Assembly (NCBI GenBank): GCA_943789135.1
Contig: CALSSY010000015.1
Span: 1 to 48,814 of the forward strand
Direction: 5' to 3'
DNA: 48,814 nucleotides
Source of the DNA: an uncultured Bacteroidia bacterium
Lineage (GTDB): Bacteria > Bacteroidota > Bacteroidia > NS11-12g > UBA955
Part shown: in pieces, positions 25,900-34,972 of the stretch
Position numbering within the stretch: the stretch's first letter is position 1
How the letters are laid out: every line of letters starts with the position of its first letter
Program-made: the position numbers and the translations under genes
Notes under the pieces: generated by a model
Told to the model about the DNA's origin: nothing
The model's database searches: none
The model's input: only the letters and a program-made list of their open reading frames with translations

Positions 25900-27844
25900 A
25901 TGCAAGCCAATAAATCTGATGTGCACGTATTGCGATTTTTTCAAAAAATCGCTTTAGTACTTTTTGCTTTTTTTACAATAGCCTATTCCAACGCTCAAGT
26001 TAAAACAGGTTTTGGGCACCAAAGCAAATGCCTTCAAACCAGTTTTAGCTCTTATGGTATTGACAGCGCTTGTGAAACCGTTGCATGGTTCATTGGGAAT
26101 AGCAATACACCTATCTCGAAACAACCTTATTTTTCCTACACCTTCACGAAAGCTGGGACTTATACAATCTGCATGTCTGTATACAACTTTTGCAAACGCT
26201 ACGATACGATGTACTGTAAAAGCATAACCGTTTCAGATTGTAACAATTGCGATTCTATTGAAACCAAATTAAAGATCAATAAAGACACAACAGTTTGTGG
26301 TAAATATAATTTCGATGCCTATCCAAAAACCAGCAATACAACCAAAGTAACCTATGCTTGGACCTTTGGAGAGGGTTCGAAGTCTGACAACGACGATCCC
26401 AATATTACCTACTCTAAAAACGGAACATACCAAACTTGCGTAACAATTACCGCGGTTAAAAATGGAAAAACTTGCGTAAAGACGCTTTGTGAGACCCTCA
26501 AGGTTGATTGCCACTCAACACAAAACAAATGCAATTGGAAAGAAAAGAACATGTTCATCAACAATCAATGTAATAGCTGGGTGTTTTACGCCCCTTATTA
26601 TGATGATTCTTGTATGAGTTATACATGGACTATCAATGGCAAAACCTATAACGATCGTTACGTTACCGTTTCTTTTGAGAAGAAAGACTCATTCGAAGTT
26701 TGCTTAAAACTTAAAAGCTCATGCACGGGATGCGATACATCTTTGTGCACCGTTATTTTTAACAACTGCCTGCCCAATACCAAAAAATGCGAATGGAGCA
26801 ATGTTGGAATTGGTCATTCTGTAAGTAAAGATATTTGCGGGAAAGTAATTTTCGAGGCAAATGCCATGCGAGATAGTTGCATCCAAACCGAATATTATTT
26901 TGACGGTAAGTGGTATTCGGGAAGAATTTTCGACCATCGTTTCACACAAAATGGAACGTATAAATACGGATTCCGATATAAAAACACCTGCACCGGTTGT
27001 GATACTACACTATACAAATGGGTGGAAATCGGTTGTTTTGAAACAAAAAAATGCGATTGGAAAAACATTGGAATTGGCCATTCCATTAGCAAGGATATTT
27101 GCGGAAAGGTGATTTTTGAAGCCAATTATATCAATGACTCATGTGTTATAACAGAATATTATTTCGATGGCAAATGGTATTCTGGTAGAATTTTTGATCA
27201 TCGCTTCACACAAAATGGAACATATAAATATGGTTTCCGTTATAAAAACACCTGTACCGGCTGTGATACCACCCTATATAAGTGGGTTGAAATCGGTTGT
27301 TTTGAATCTAAAAAATGTGATTGGAGCCGATTCAATTTTGAATACCGCGGTTATGCAGGGAACGATCAAAATTGTTTGAAATATATTTTCAGTGCTACCA
27401 ATTTTGAAGACTCGTGTATCACCCAAAAAATGAAAATAGTTCGTGAAAACACGGTTATTTATCAAGAAACTGGCCGTGTTCACGATTATACGTTTGAAAA
27501 AAAACGGTTATTACAACGTCTGCTTTTGGGCTAATAATGAATGTTTGAAATGCGATACTTGGGTATGTAAAACCGTTTATGTTAATTGTGAGAATGCCGA
27601 TATTTCCGAATTGAAAACTTTGCAAATTCAACCTTCACCAAACCCTATACAAGAGGAATTAAGCCTCCACAACGTGAGCCCCTTAAAGGTTGAAATTCGG
27701 AACACCTTAGGTCAAATCGTTTGGCAAAAAAATGTAGAACCTGAGGCCAAAATCAACCTGAGCCATTTGACCCCTCAAACCTATATTCTTACAGTTAGCG
27801 ATTCCCAAGGGAATTATACAACCACAAAACTCATTAAAAACTAA
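25900..27844 (+). CDS. Secreted Cys-rich repeat protein with T9SS type A sorting domain, one frameshift
   Basis: About 647 residues. Signal peptide ends at NAQ (about residue 33). The mature part is a row of beta-sandwich (PKD-like) modules rich in Cys with recurring C-x-W and CTGCDT motifs. Two adjacent modules are near copies (see the repeat entry). The last 70 residues (QPSPNPIQEELSLHNV through YILTVSDSQG to KLIKN) are a T9SS type A sorting domain. The frame breaks at an A8 run (27497-27504): with one A fewer it reads EKNGYYNVCFWANNE and continues into the sorting domain. Probably a surface or extracellular matrix protein; ligand unknown. Confidence 0.85.
26788..27315 (+). repeat. Tandem duplication, two units of 264 bp (88 residues)
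   Basis: Unit one is 26788-27051 and unit two 27052-27315. The proteins are nearly identical over YYFDGKWYSGRIFDHRFTQN and the following CTGCDTTLYKWVEIGCFE, while many codons differ at silent positions. The differences cluster in the segment after IFEAN. Confidence 0.92.
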
Positions 27845-27891
27845 TGCTCTTATCTGTGATAAAAATCATAGCATTAAGGCTTATTTGATTG

Positions 27892-27899
27892 TATTTTTG
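27892..27899 (+). promoter_or_regulatory. -7 box TATTTTTG before the UspA gene
   Basis: Exact TAnnTTTG, 11 bases upstream of the ATG at 27911; no TTG at 20 bases. Confidence 0.4.
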
Positions 27900-27910
27900 A
27901 ACCAAAAATC

Positions 27911-28783
27911 ATGAAGGAAAGAAAAACCAATAACCAAATCTTAGTCCCAACAGACTTTTCAGATGTGGCACGTTGTGCAGTGAACCACGCGGGTAGCGTA
28001 GCAAAAGCCTATGGCAATGAAATTACTTTGGTTTATGTAATCGAAGAAAGTTTTCTTGGAGGAATATTCTCTAAGGGACAATCTGCAATTATGAAGGATG
28101 CCATTTCTACGAAATTGGAAGTTCGTGCAAAGGAAGTTTCCGAACAATTTGGCGTTAAAGTTACCACACGAGTTGAAACCGGCAAAGTATACAAAGCCAT
28201 TGCTGAAATCGCGAACAACGAAGGTTATGATTCTATAATAATGGGAAGTCATGGTGCTTCTGGTTTGGAACAAATTGTTGGTTCAAATGCCTCAAGAACG
28301 ATTCAATATGCGGAGGTACCGGTAGTAGTGGTTAAGAGCAGTGATATCGGTAAAAACGGATATCAAAAAATTGTAATGCCCTTTGATTTAACCATTGAAT
28401 CGCGTCAAAAACTTGACTGGGGTATTAACGTAGCCAAGAAATTCGATTCTGAAATTCATATTGTTTACAGCGATTCTGATGATGAGTATCTTGATCGAAA
28501 GATGAAAAATAACATGGCAGTTATTAAAAATGCATTAACAAAAAACAATGTGAAATTCACCTTGTACGAATTCAAAGACAGTGTGTTTGATAATTTTGCC
28601 AACGAGATTCATAATTACGCTAAGATCATTGAAGCTGATTTGATTGTGGCCATGACGCACACCGAAAAAGGGATAGGTGAAATGGTAATTGGAACCTTAA
28701 CACAACAACTTGTGAATAAGGCCGAGAATATTGCCATTATGTGTATCTATCCAACAGAAACAGGGTTTAATTACGATTATTAA
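27911..28783 (+). CDS. Universal stress protein with two UspA domains
   Basis: 290 residues in two UspA units. The first (about 8-145) has VPTDFSDVARCAVNHAG and the nucleotide-binding end GSHGASGLEQIVGSNASRTI, a G-2x-G-9x-G(S) pattern typical of ATP-binding UspA proteins. The second (about 153-290) starts IVMPFDLTIESRQKL and ends THTEKGIGEMVIGTLTQQL, with a less canonical loop. Tandem Usp proteins are common stress and growth-arrest factors; the partner is unknown. A perfect terminator hairpin follows at 28801-28840. Confidence 0.93.
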   Translation: MKERKTNNQILVPTDFSDVARCAVNHAGSVAKAYGNEITLVYVIEESFLGGIFSKGQSAIMKDAISTKLEVRAKEVSEQFGVKVTTRVETGKVYKAIAEIANNEGYDSIIMGSHGASGLEQIVGSNASRTIQYAEVPVVVVKSSDIGKNGYQKIVMPFDLTIESRQKLDWGINVAKKFDSEIHIVYSDSDDEYLDRKMKNNMAVIKNALTKNNVKFTLYEFKDSVFDNFANEIHNYAKIIEADLIVAMTHTEKGIGEMVIGTLTQQLVNKAENIAIMCIYPTETGFNYDY

Positions 28784-28800
28784 TAGAACTTCAATTTCAT

Positions 28801-28840
28801 AAACAAAGAGGGCCGCGCAGTTGCGCGGCCCTCTTTGTTT
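28801..28840. terminator. Bidirectional terminator with an 18-bp perfect stem
   Basis: The left arm 28801-28818 pairs with 28823-28840 without mismatch, loop AGTT; the GC-rich core GGGCCGCGC is flanked by AAACAAAGA and its complement. It lies between the convergent UspA and TonB receptor genes. Confidence 0.9.
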
Positions 28841-28858
28841 ACTCGCAGTTACTACTTG

Positions 28859-31288
28859 TTAGAAGTCTAAAATTATTCCTATCGTAGGCAATACCGTTCC
28901 GGATTCATTCGGTAAATAATCGGCTTGATAAAAGCCAGAATTATTGGGATCCTCAATGGGTTTCCCCGCATCGTCTTGAGCCGCAATTAAGGTTTGTGGC
29001 CCTAAATACTTCGTGTTGAAGAAGTTTTGAATATCTAAATACAGATTCAAACTCCACTTCTTCTTGTACCACGTTTTATCTACGCGAATATCGAATTGGT
29101 TGAAGTTGCTTAAACGTGCAGAATTCAATTGACTGTAATTAGGGAAAGCAATGCCTCGGGCATTCCAATTTTGTATGCGTAAGCTTTGTTCGATATCATC
29201 TGGGGTATAAGGTCTTCCGCTAACATATCTCCATTTTGCTCCGATTTCCCAGTTCTTCCCCAATGGCTTACCAGCCGTTAAACTTACCGTATGTCTGCTA
29301 TCCCATGAACTCGAAACGAAATCCCCTTTTTTGTCTTCAAACTGAGACCAAGCCAATGTGTAACTCACAATTCCATACAAACCATTTCTCGATCTGCGCT
29401 GAATTAAAAATTCCGTTCCATACGCCCTTCCTGCACCAAATGACGAGATTGGTTCATTACCCACAACGGCAAAATCTGCACCTAAATTGGCCAAGTTTAT
29501 CGAATCGTTTAATGCAAAAGGATAGTTGGAATAATGCTTGTAAAAACCCTCTAAAGTAATTTTAGTTTCTTGTCCTTGGTTGTATTGAAATCCAGCCGCT
29601 ACCATTTGATTCCGGATGTACGTGACACGATCTTTATTTACCATTTCATTATTTACCCCTCTAAATCCTAATATAGAATAACTTGGTAATTGATGAAACT
29701 GTCCGGCGTTCATATTGAAGAACAATTCTCGTGTTAAAGGCACTGAAGCACTTAAAGAAATGGTAGGTTGATTCCAAATCTGGGACATTGATGTATTGTA
29801 ATTACTTCCATCAAATCGCAAGGAAGCACTCAACAAAATGCCGCTTATATTGGTATTTACTCTTGAGAAAGCACTGAATTTGAATAAATCTAAATTGGAT
29901 ACAAAGGCTCTTTCTATTAGTCCCTGCGAGGTTACAAATTTTGTAGTTTCGTCAATACCGTATTGTGCAAACTCCGTTCCGCCACCTAATAACCAACGGT
30001 ATCCTCCTGAACGACCTGAATGCTCGATTCTTAATTTGTTTTCTTCTTCGGTGCTAACATAATTCAAAATTAAATTCTCCGGCTTGGAATCGTCGTTATC
30101 TCGGTATTTTTCCGTTTCATTATTAAGCATGTTTCGGCTTAGGAAAACCTGAGTTTTATTGCGCTTCCCAAAGTGGGTATAAACCGTTCCAAATGTGTAA
30201 TTCCATTGGGAATAATCTGGAAGATATCCTAAAATATATCGGTTGTTTTTTAACTGAATACTATCGGTTATGCCCTCGTTTACCTTTGTGTTAAGTTGAA
30301 AAAAGTCTACGGCACCAACCGTTAAAATGGTCAGCTTATCGCGCTTCCCGAGATCAATCTGTACTTTACCTTGATAATCGATAAAATTGGGCAAAAATGG
30401 CAATCCCAAAACAGCAAACAATCCTTGCAAGTACGACTGGCGAGCTGAGAAAATATAGGTCGCTTTTTTACCCATGGGTCCGTCGGCGGTAAATCCCAAA
30501 TCGCTACTACCCACTGTAAAGCGATAATTGCCTTTTTCTCGATTTCCTTCAATTTGCTGAAAATCAAAAACCGAACTCAAACCGTTTGAATAATTTACAG
30601 GAAATGCTCCAGTGAAGAAATTCACTTTCTTAATGAAATTCACATTTAATAGTCCAACCGGACCACCTGTACTTCCCTGAGTTTGAAAGTGATTGATAAC
30701 CGGGATTTCAATTCCGTCTAAATAAAATTTGTTTTCAGAAGGTGCCCCTCCACGTATTACAACATCGTTTCGAAAACCAGGAATGGTAATAACCCCAGGT
30801 AATGATTGAATTATTTTAGAAATATCGCGGTTTCCACCAGGATTTCTTTCAATTTCGCGAATAGAAAGTTCTTGAGAAGATAGCGGACTTCCGGGATCTC
30901 TCTTTTGTAGAGAGGTTCGACGAATATCTACCGCGGCAATAGCATCTGCAATCGATTCTAAAGTAATAACAACCGGGATTTTTTTATCGTAGGTTACCAA
31001 TTGCTCAGCACTGTTTCCTGATTTATAACCGGCTGCTTGAGCCGTAAATACATAAAAGCCTGGCTTTGGTAAGGAAATAGAGAAATCACCATTAGCATCA
31101 GACTTAGTGGAGTCGGTCGCATCGGAAGAACGCACCCAAGCATCAGCAATAGGTTTGTTCGTTTCGGCATCGATTACGCGCCCTTTTAAAATCAGTTCGT
31201 TAGATTCTTGCGCAAAACTGCAGTTGACGCTTCCTCCCAATAAAAATGCAATACTTAAAATGCGAAAATTAATAAATTTCGGAATCAT
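28859..31288 (-). CDS. TonB-dependent outer-membrane receptor with carboxypeptidase-regulatory domain
   Basis: 809 residues. Signal peptide ends near SFAQ (about 26). Residues about 32-110 are the CarboxypepD_reg-like beta-sandwich (LKGRVIDAETNKPIADAWV). The plug domain follows (ISKIIQSLPGVITIPGFRNDVVIRGGAP, then FYLDGIEIPVINHF), and the rest is a 22-strand barrel ending in an aromatic-rich LPTIGIILDF. It imports a substrate using the TonB proton-motive complex. No SusD-like partner, regulator or catabolic gene adjoins it, so the substrate (siderophore, vitamin, peptide) cannot be told. Start ATG 31288. Confidence 0.93.
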   Translation of the reverse strand: MIPKFINFRILSIAFLLGGSVNCSFAQESNELILKGRVIDAETNKPIADAWVRSSDATDSTKSDANGDFSISLPKPGFYVFTAQAAGYKSGNSAEQLVTYDKKIPVVITLESIADAIAAVDIRRTSLQKRDPGSPLSSQELSIREIERNPGGNRDISKIIQSLPGVITIPGFRNDVVIRGGAPSENKFYLDGIEIPVINHFQTQGSTGGPVGLLNVNFIKKVNFFTGAFPVNYSNGLSSVFDFQQIEGNREKGNYRFTVGSSDLGFTADGPMGKKATYIFSARQSYLQGLFAVLGLPFLPNFIDYQGKVQIDLGKRDKLTILTVGAVDFFQLNTKVNEGITDSIQLKNNRYILGYLPDYSQWNYTFGTVYTHFGKRNKTQVFLSRNMLNNETEKYRDNDDSKPENLILNYVSTEEENKLRIEHSGRSGGYRWLLGGGTEFAQYGIDETTKFVTSQGLIERAFVSNLDLFKFSAFSRVNTNISGILLSASLRFDGSNYNTSMSQIWNQPTISLSASVPLTRELFFNMNAGQFHQLPSYSILGFRGVNNEMVNKDRVTYIRNQMVAAGFQYNQGQETKITLEGFYKHYSNYPFALNDSINLANLGADFAVVGNEPISSFGAGRAYGTEFLIQRRSRNGLYGIVSYTLAWSQFEDKKGDFVSSSWDSRHTVSLTAGKPLGKNWEIGAKWRYVSGRPYTPDDIEQSLRIQNWNARGIAFPNYSQLNSARLSNFNQFDIRVDKTWYKKKWSLNLYLDIQNFFNTKYLGPQTLIAAQDDAGKPIEDPNNSGFYQADYLPNESGTVLPTIGIILDF

Positions 31289-31417
31289 TGAACTTGTTTA
31301 ACAATCAAGCCGTAGAAAGGTTTAAAAATCAAACAAAGGTTCGAATTTAAACGATGAATGGCTCGATTTTAAGTCACAAAAACCACGCAAAAATTGTAAC
31401 TTCGCAATCCTAAATTT

Positions 31418-34400
31418 ATGCTTGGAAACATCTTAGGCAATATTGCCAAAATATTTGGGGGAAGCGCTCAAGAGCGCGCCATGAAAGAAGTGGCTCCCAT
31501 AGTTGATAAAATCAATACCGTTTACGCTACTTACGAAGGTTTGAGTCACGACGATTTACGCGGTAAAACGCATGAATTCAAAAGTCGAATTGCCGATTTT
31601 CTCAAAGAAATTGACGATCAATTATCCGAAGCAGAGAATAAAGTTTCAGAACTCAGCAATGAGCAAGTAGAAGAAAAAGAAAGTTTGTTCGAAGAGATTG
31701 CGCAACTTGAGAAACAACGTGATGAAAAACTCGAAGTAATTTTATTGGAACTTCTTCCCGAGGCATTTGCCGTGGTAAAAGAAACCGCCAGAAGATTTAC
31801 AGAAAACGAAGAAATAACAACGAAAGCGAGCGATTTAGATCGCGAATTGGCTTTGGTACATCCGAATATTCGCATAGAAAACGAAAGTGCTATCTACCGC
31901 AACGAATGGGAAGCGGCTGGAGCAACCATAAAATGGAACATGATCCATTATGATGTTCAGCTAATTGGTGGACATGCTTTGCATTCTGGAAATATCGCCG
32001 AGATGAGCACGGGTGAAGGTAAAACCTTAGTAAGTACCCTACCCGCATATTTGAATGCACTTGGAGGAAGAGGCGTTCACATGGTTACTGTGAATGATTA
32101 CTTAGCCCGTCGTGATGCCGAGTGGAATGCCCCAATTTTTAACTTCTTGGGACTTACTGTAGATTGTTTGGAATACCACCGCCCAAATAGTGAAGAACGT
32201 CGTAAAGCCTACAAGGCCGATATCACATACGGAACCAACAACGAGTTTGGTTTTGACTATTTGCGTGATAACATGGCGCACGAGCCTTCAGAGTTGGTTC
32301 AGGGCAAGCACCATTACGCCATAATTGACGAGGTGGATAGTGTTTTAATTGATGATGCCAGAACGCCTTTAATCATTAGTGGTCCAACTCCACGTGGAGA
32401 TATTCAAGAATTCAATGCCCTTAAACCTAGAATTCAATCTTTGGTTGATGCCCAGAAAAAATATGCGGTAAACGCCCTGAATGAAGCTAAAAAGCTCATC
32501 GCTGAAGGAAATAATGGCCCCAAAGAGGGAGAAGGTGGATTGGCATTGTTTAGAGCACATCGTGCATTACCAAAAAGCAAAGCATTGATTAAGTTTTTGG
32601 GAGAGTCTGGAATGCGCGCTCTCTTAACCAAAACGGAAAGCTATTACCTTCAAGATCAACAAAAAGAAATGCCAAAAGCGGACTCGCCTTTGTATTTCAC
32701 TATTGACGAAAAGTCTAACAGTGTTGACTTAACTGAAAAAGGTATCGAACTAATCACCCAAGCAGGAGAAGACACGAATTTCTTTATCATGCCCGATGTT
32801 GGGGCCGAAATGGTTCGCATCGATCAAAGCGACCTCAACACCGAAGAAAAAACAGCTCAAAAGAATCGTTTAATGCAAGATTTCGCTGAGAAAAGCGAGC
32901 GTATACATTCGGTACAGCAATTGTTAAAAGCGTATACCATGTTTGAAAAAGACGTGGAGTATATCCTTCAAGATGGAAAGGTGAAAATCGTTGACGAACA
33001 GACCGGACGTGTTATGGACGGTCGTAGGTATTCCGACGGCCTTCACCAAGCAATTGAAGCCAAAGAAAATGTGCGTGTTGAAGCGGCCACTCAAACGTAT
33101 GCCACTATAACCTTGCAAAACTATTTCAGAATGTACCATAAACTTTCGGGTATGACGGGTACTGCTGAAACTGAGGCTCAAGAATTATGGGATATTTACA
33201 AACTCGGCGTTAAAGTTATTCCAACCAACAGACCTGTTGTTCGTATTGATCGGGAGGATTTGGTGTATAAAACAAAACGAGAGAAATACAATGCTGTAAT
33301 TGATTTGGTGAATGAACTTACACAAGCAGGCCGACCTGTTTTGGTTGGAACAACCAGTGTTGAGGTGAGTGAGTTGCTTTCAAAAATGTTGAAACTTCGG
33401 GGCATTAAACATAATGTCTTGAATGCCAAACAGCACCAAAAAGAAGCTGAAATTGTAGCCGGAGCGGGTTTACCCGGGGCTGTTACCATCGCCACAAACA
33501 TGGCTGGTCGTGGTACCGACATTAAAATTTCAGAAGAGGTTAAGAAAGCGGGAGGTTTGGCTATTATAGGCACAGAAAGACACGAGAGCAGACGTGTAGA
33601 TCGCCAGTTAAGAGGTCGTGCAGGTCGTCAAGGTGATCCAGGAAGCTCGGTGTTTTATGTATCACTTGAGGATAATTTGATGCGTATTTTCGGCTCGGAA
33701 AAAGTAGCTGGCTTTATGGATAAATTTGGTTATAAAGAGGGAGATGTAATTGAGCACTCTTGGATGACCAAAACCATTGAGCGTAACCAAAAGCGAGTAG
33801 AACAAAATAACTTTGGTATTCGTAAACGTCTTTTGGAGTACGATGACGTAATGAATAAACAGCGTACCAGTATCTACCGTATACGCCGAAATGCGTTATT
33901 TGGAGATAAATTAAGTATTGACTTAAAAAACATGCTTTGGAACTGGTGCGAAGAGGTTGTTTATGGTCACAAAGAAGGTGGCAGCTTCGCCGATTTTGAA
34001 TTTGATGTGATGCGCACACTTGCAGTAGCACCTCCTTTTTCAGAATCTGAATTTGATACAACATCGGCAGAGGCACTAACCGAGAATTTATTCCAATCGC
34101 TGAATGACTTTTACAGCCAAAAGACGAAATCTTTGGCGAACCAAGCATTCCCGGTTTTCCAAAATATCAGAGCAGCACAAGGCGAACGTATCGAGAATGT
34201 TGTAGTACCATTAACAGATGGCACACACCAATATCAAATTACCGTTCCCATGCAGAAGGCCTTGGATACCAATTGTTTGTCGATGATCCGAGATTTTGAA
34301 AAATCAACGACCTTGCAAAACATCGATGACGAATGGAAAGAGCACTTACGCGAATTGGATGAGTTGAAACAAAGCACTTCCAATGCTCAATATGAGCAAA

Positions 34401-34741
34401 AAGATCCCTTGTTGATTTATAAAATTGAAAGTTTCGAGTTGTACGGTCAAATGTTACAACGTTTGAATCAGAAAATACTTGGAATGTTATTCCGCACTCG
34501 AATTTTCGATGGTGCCGATGTTAGTGAAGCTAAAAACGTAGCTAAGAAACAGGCTCCTAAGACCATTGAAACTAAAGACGAGATGGGATCAACGTTAGGA
34601 AATCCAAACGAAGAAGTTATCGCCAATAGCGCACCAAAAATTCCGCAAAACCCCATTCGTAACGAAATGAAGGTTGGTCGAAATGATGCGTGTCCTTGTG
34701 GCAGTGGAAAGAAATTTAAGCAGTGTCACGGACGTGCATAA
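31418..34741 (+). CDS. secA: Preprotein translocase ATPase SecA
   Basis: 1107 residues, longer than E. coli SecA (901). Walker A GEGKT (199-203), DEVDSVLIDDA, and the C-terminal zinc site CPCGSGKKFKQCH (Cys1092, Cys1094, Cys1103, His1104) are intact. The extra length includes charged coiled-coil insertions before the ATPase core (about 64-108 and 130-170) and another in the first nucleotide-binding domain region (about 335-430), as typical of Bacteroidota. SecA drives export through SecYEG, which feeds the T9SS-sorted proteins found here. Start ATG 31418, after a TAACTTCG box at 31397-31404. Confidence 0.97.
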   Translation: MLGNILGNIAKIFGGSAQERAMKEVAPIVDKINTVYATYEGLSHDDLRGKTHEFKSRIADFLKEIDDQLSEAENKVSELSNEQVEEKESLFEEIAQLEKQRDEKLEVILLELLPEAFAVVKETARRFTENEEITTKASDLDRELALVHPNIRIENESAIYRNEWEAAGATIKWNMIHYDVQLIGGHALHSGNIAEMSTGEGKTLVSTLPAYLNALGGRGVHMVTVNDYLARRDAEWNAPIFNFLGLTVDCLEYHRPNSEERRKAYKADITYGTNNEFGFDYLRDNMAHEPSELVQGKHHYAIIDEVDSVLIDDARTPLIISGPTPRGDIQEFNALKPRIQSLVDAQKKYAVNALNEAKKLIAEGNNGPKEGEGGLALFRAHRALPKSKALIKFLGESGMRALLTKTESYYLQDQQKEMPKADSPLYFTIDEKSNSVDLTEKGIELITQAGEDTNFFIMPDVGAEMVRIDQSDLNTEEKTAQKNRLMQDFAEKSERIHSVQQLLKAYTMFEKDVEYILQDGKVKIVDEQTGRVMDGRRYSDGLHQAIEAKENVRVEAATQTYATITLQNYFRMYHKLSGMTGTAETEAQELWDIYKLGVKVIPTNRPVVRIDREDLVYKTKREKYNAVIDLVNELTQAGRPVLVGTTSVEVSELLSKMLKLRGIKHNVLNAKQHQKEAEIVAGAGLPGAVTIATNMAGRGTDIKISEEVKKAGGLAIIGTERHESRRVDRQLRGRAGRQGDPGSSVFYVSLEDNLMRIFGSEKVAGFMDKFGYKEGDVIEHSWMTKTIERNQKRVEQNNFGIRKRLLEYDDVMNKQRTSIYRIRRNALFGDKLSIDLKNMLWNWCEEVVYGHKEGGSFADFEFDVMRTLAVAPPFSESEFDTTSAEALTENLFQSLNDFYSQKTKSLANQAFPVFQNIRAAQGERIENVVVPLTDGTHQYQITVPMQKALDTNCLSMIRDFEKSTTLQNIDDEWKEHLRELDELKQSTSNAQYEQKDPLLIYKIESFELYGQMLQRLNQKILGMLFRTRIFDGADVSEAKNVAKKQAPKTIETKDEMGSTLGNPNEEVIANSAPKIPQNPIRNEMKVGRNDACPCGSGKKFKQCHGRA

Positions 34742-34931
34742 ACCTCCTAAACGAGACGTATTCCAAGATACCGCCGACTATTATTGGGAAAACGGATTTT
34801 GCGTTTTCACAGAGTCTTATCTCGTTAAAAAAGAGGCTTGTTGTGGCTCGGGATGTCGACATTGTCCGTATCTTCCCAAGCACATCAAAGGGAGTGTTAA
34901 AATACGTAAAGAAGTTCTAAAGAACTTGTAA
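34734..34931 (+). CDS. DUF5522-type small Cys-rich protein
   Basis: 65 residues from GTG 34734, which overlaps the secA stop by eight bases. FCVFTESYLVKKEACCGSGCRHCPY is the conserved DUF5522 core, with Cys36, Cys37, Cys41 and Cys44 that could bind zinc or a cluster. A longer in-frame extension upstream runs inside the secA zinc-site sequence and is not family-like. The function is unknown. The overlap implies coupled translation with SecA, but such small genes occur near many others, so a shared function should not be assumed. Confidence 0.82.
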   Translation: MHKPPKRDVFQDTADYYWENGFCVFTESYLVKKEACCGSGCRHCPYLPKHIKGSVKIRKEVLKNL

Positions 34932-34960
34932 ACATAACACGAAATATCCTTCAATTTGGG

Positions 34961-34968
34961 TATTTTTG
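34961..34968 (+). promoter_or_regulatory. -7 box TATTTTTG before purH
   Basis: Exact TAnnTTTG, four bases upstream of the GTG start of purH, so transcription could begin at or next to the start codon. No -33 TTG at the usual distance. Confidence 0.45.
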
Positions 34969-34972
34969 CGAC

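Noticed and set aside
27845..27880. Hairpin after the T9SS A gene as a terminator
   Set aside because: The AATGCT/AGCATT stem is interrupted by several unpaired bases and lacks a T run.
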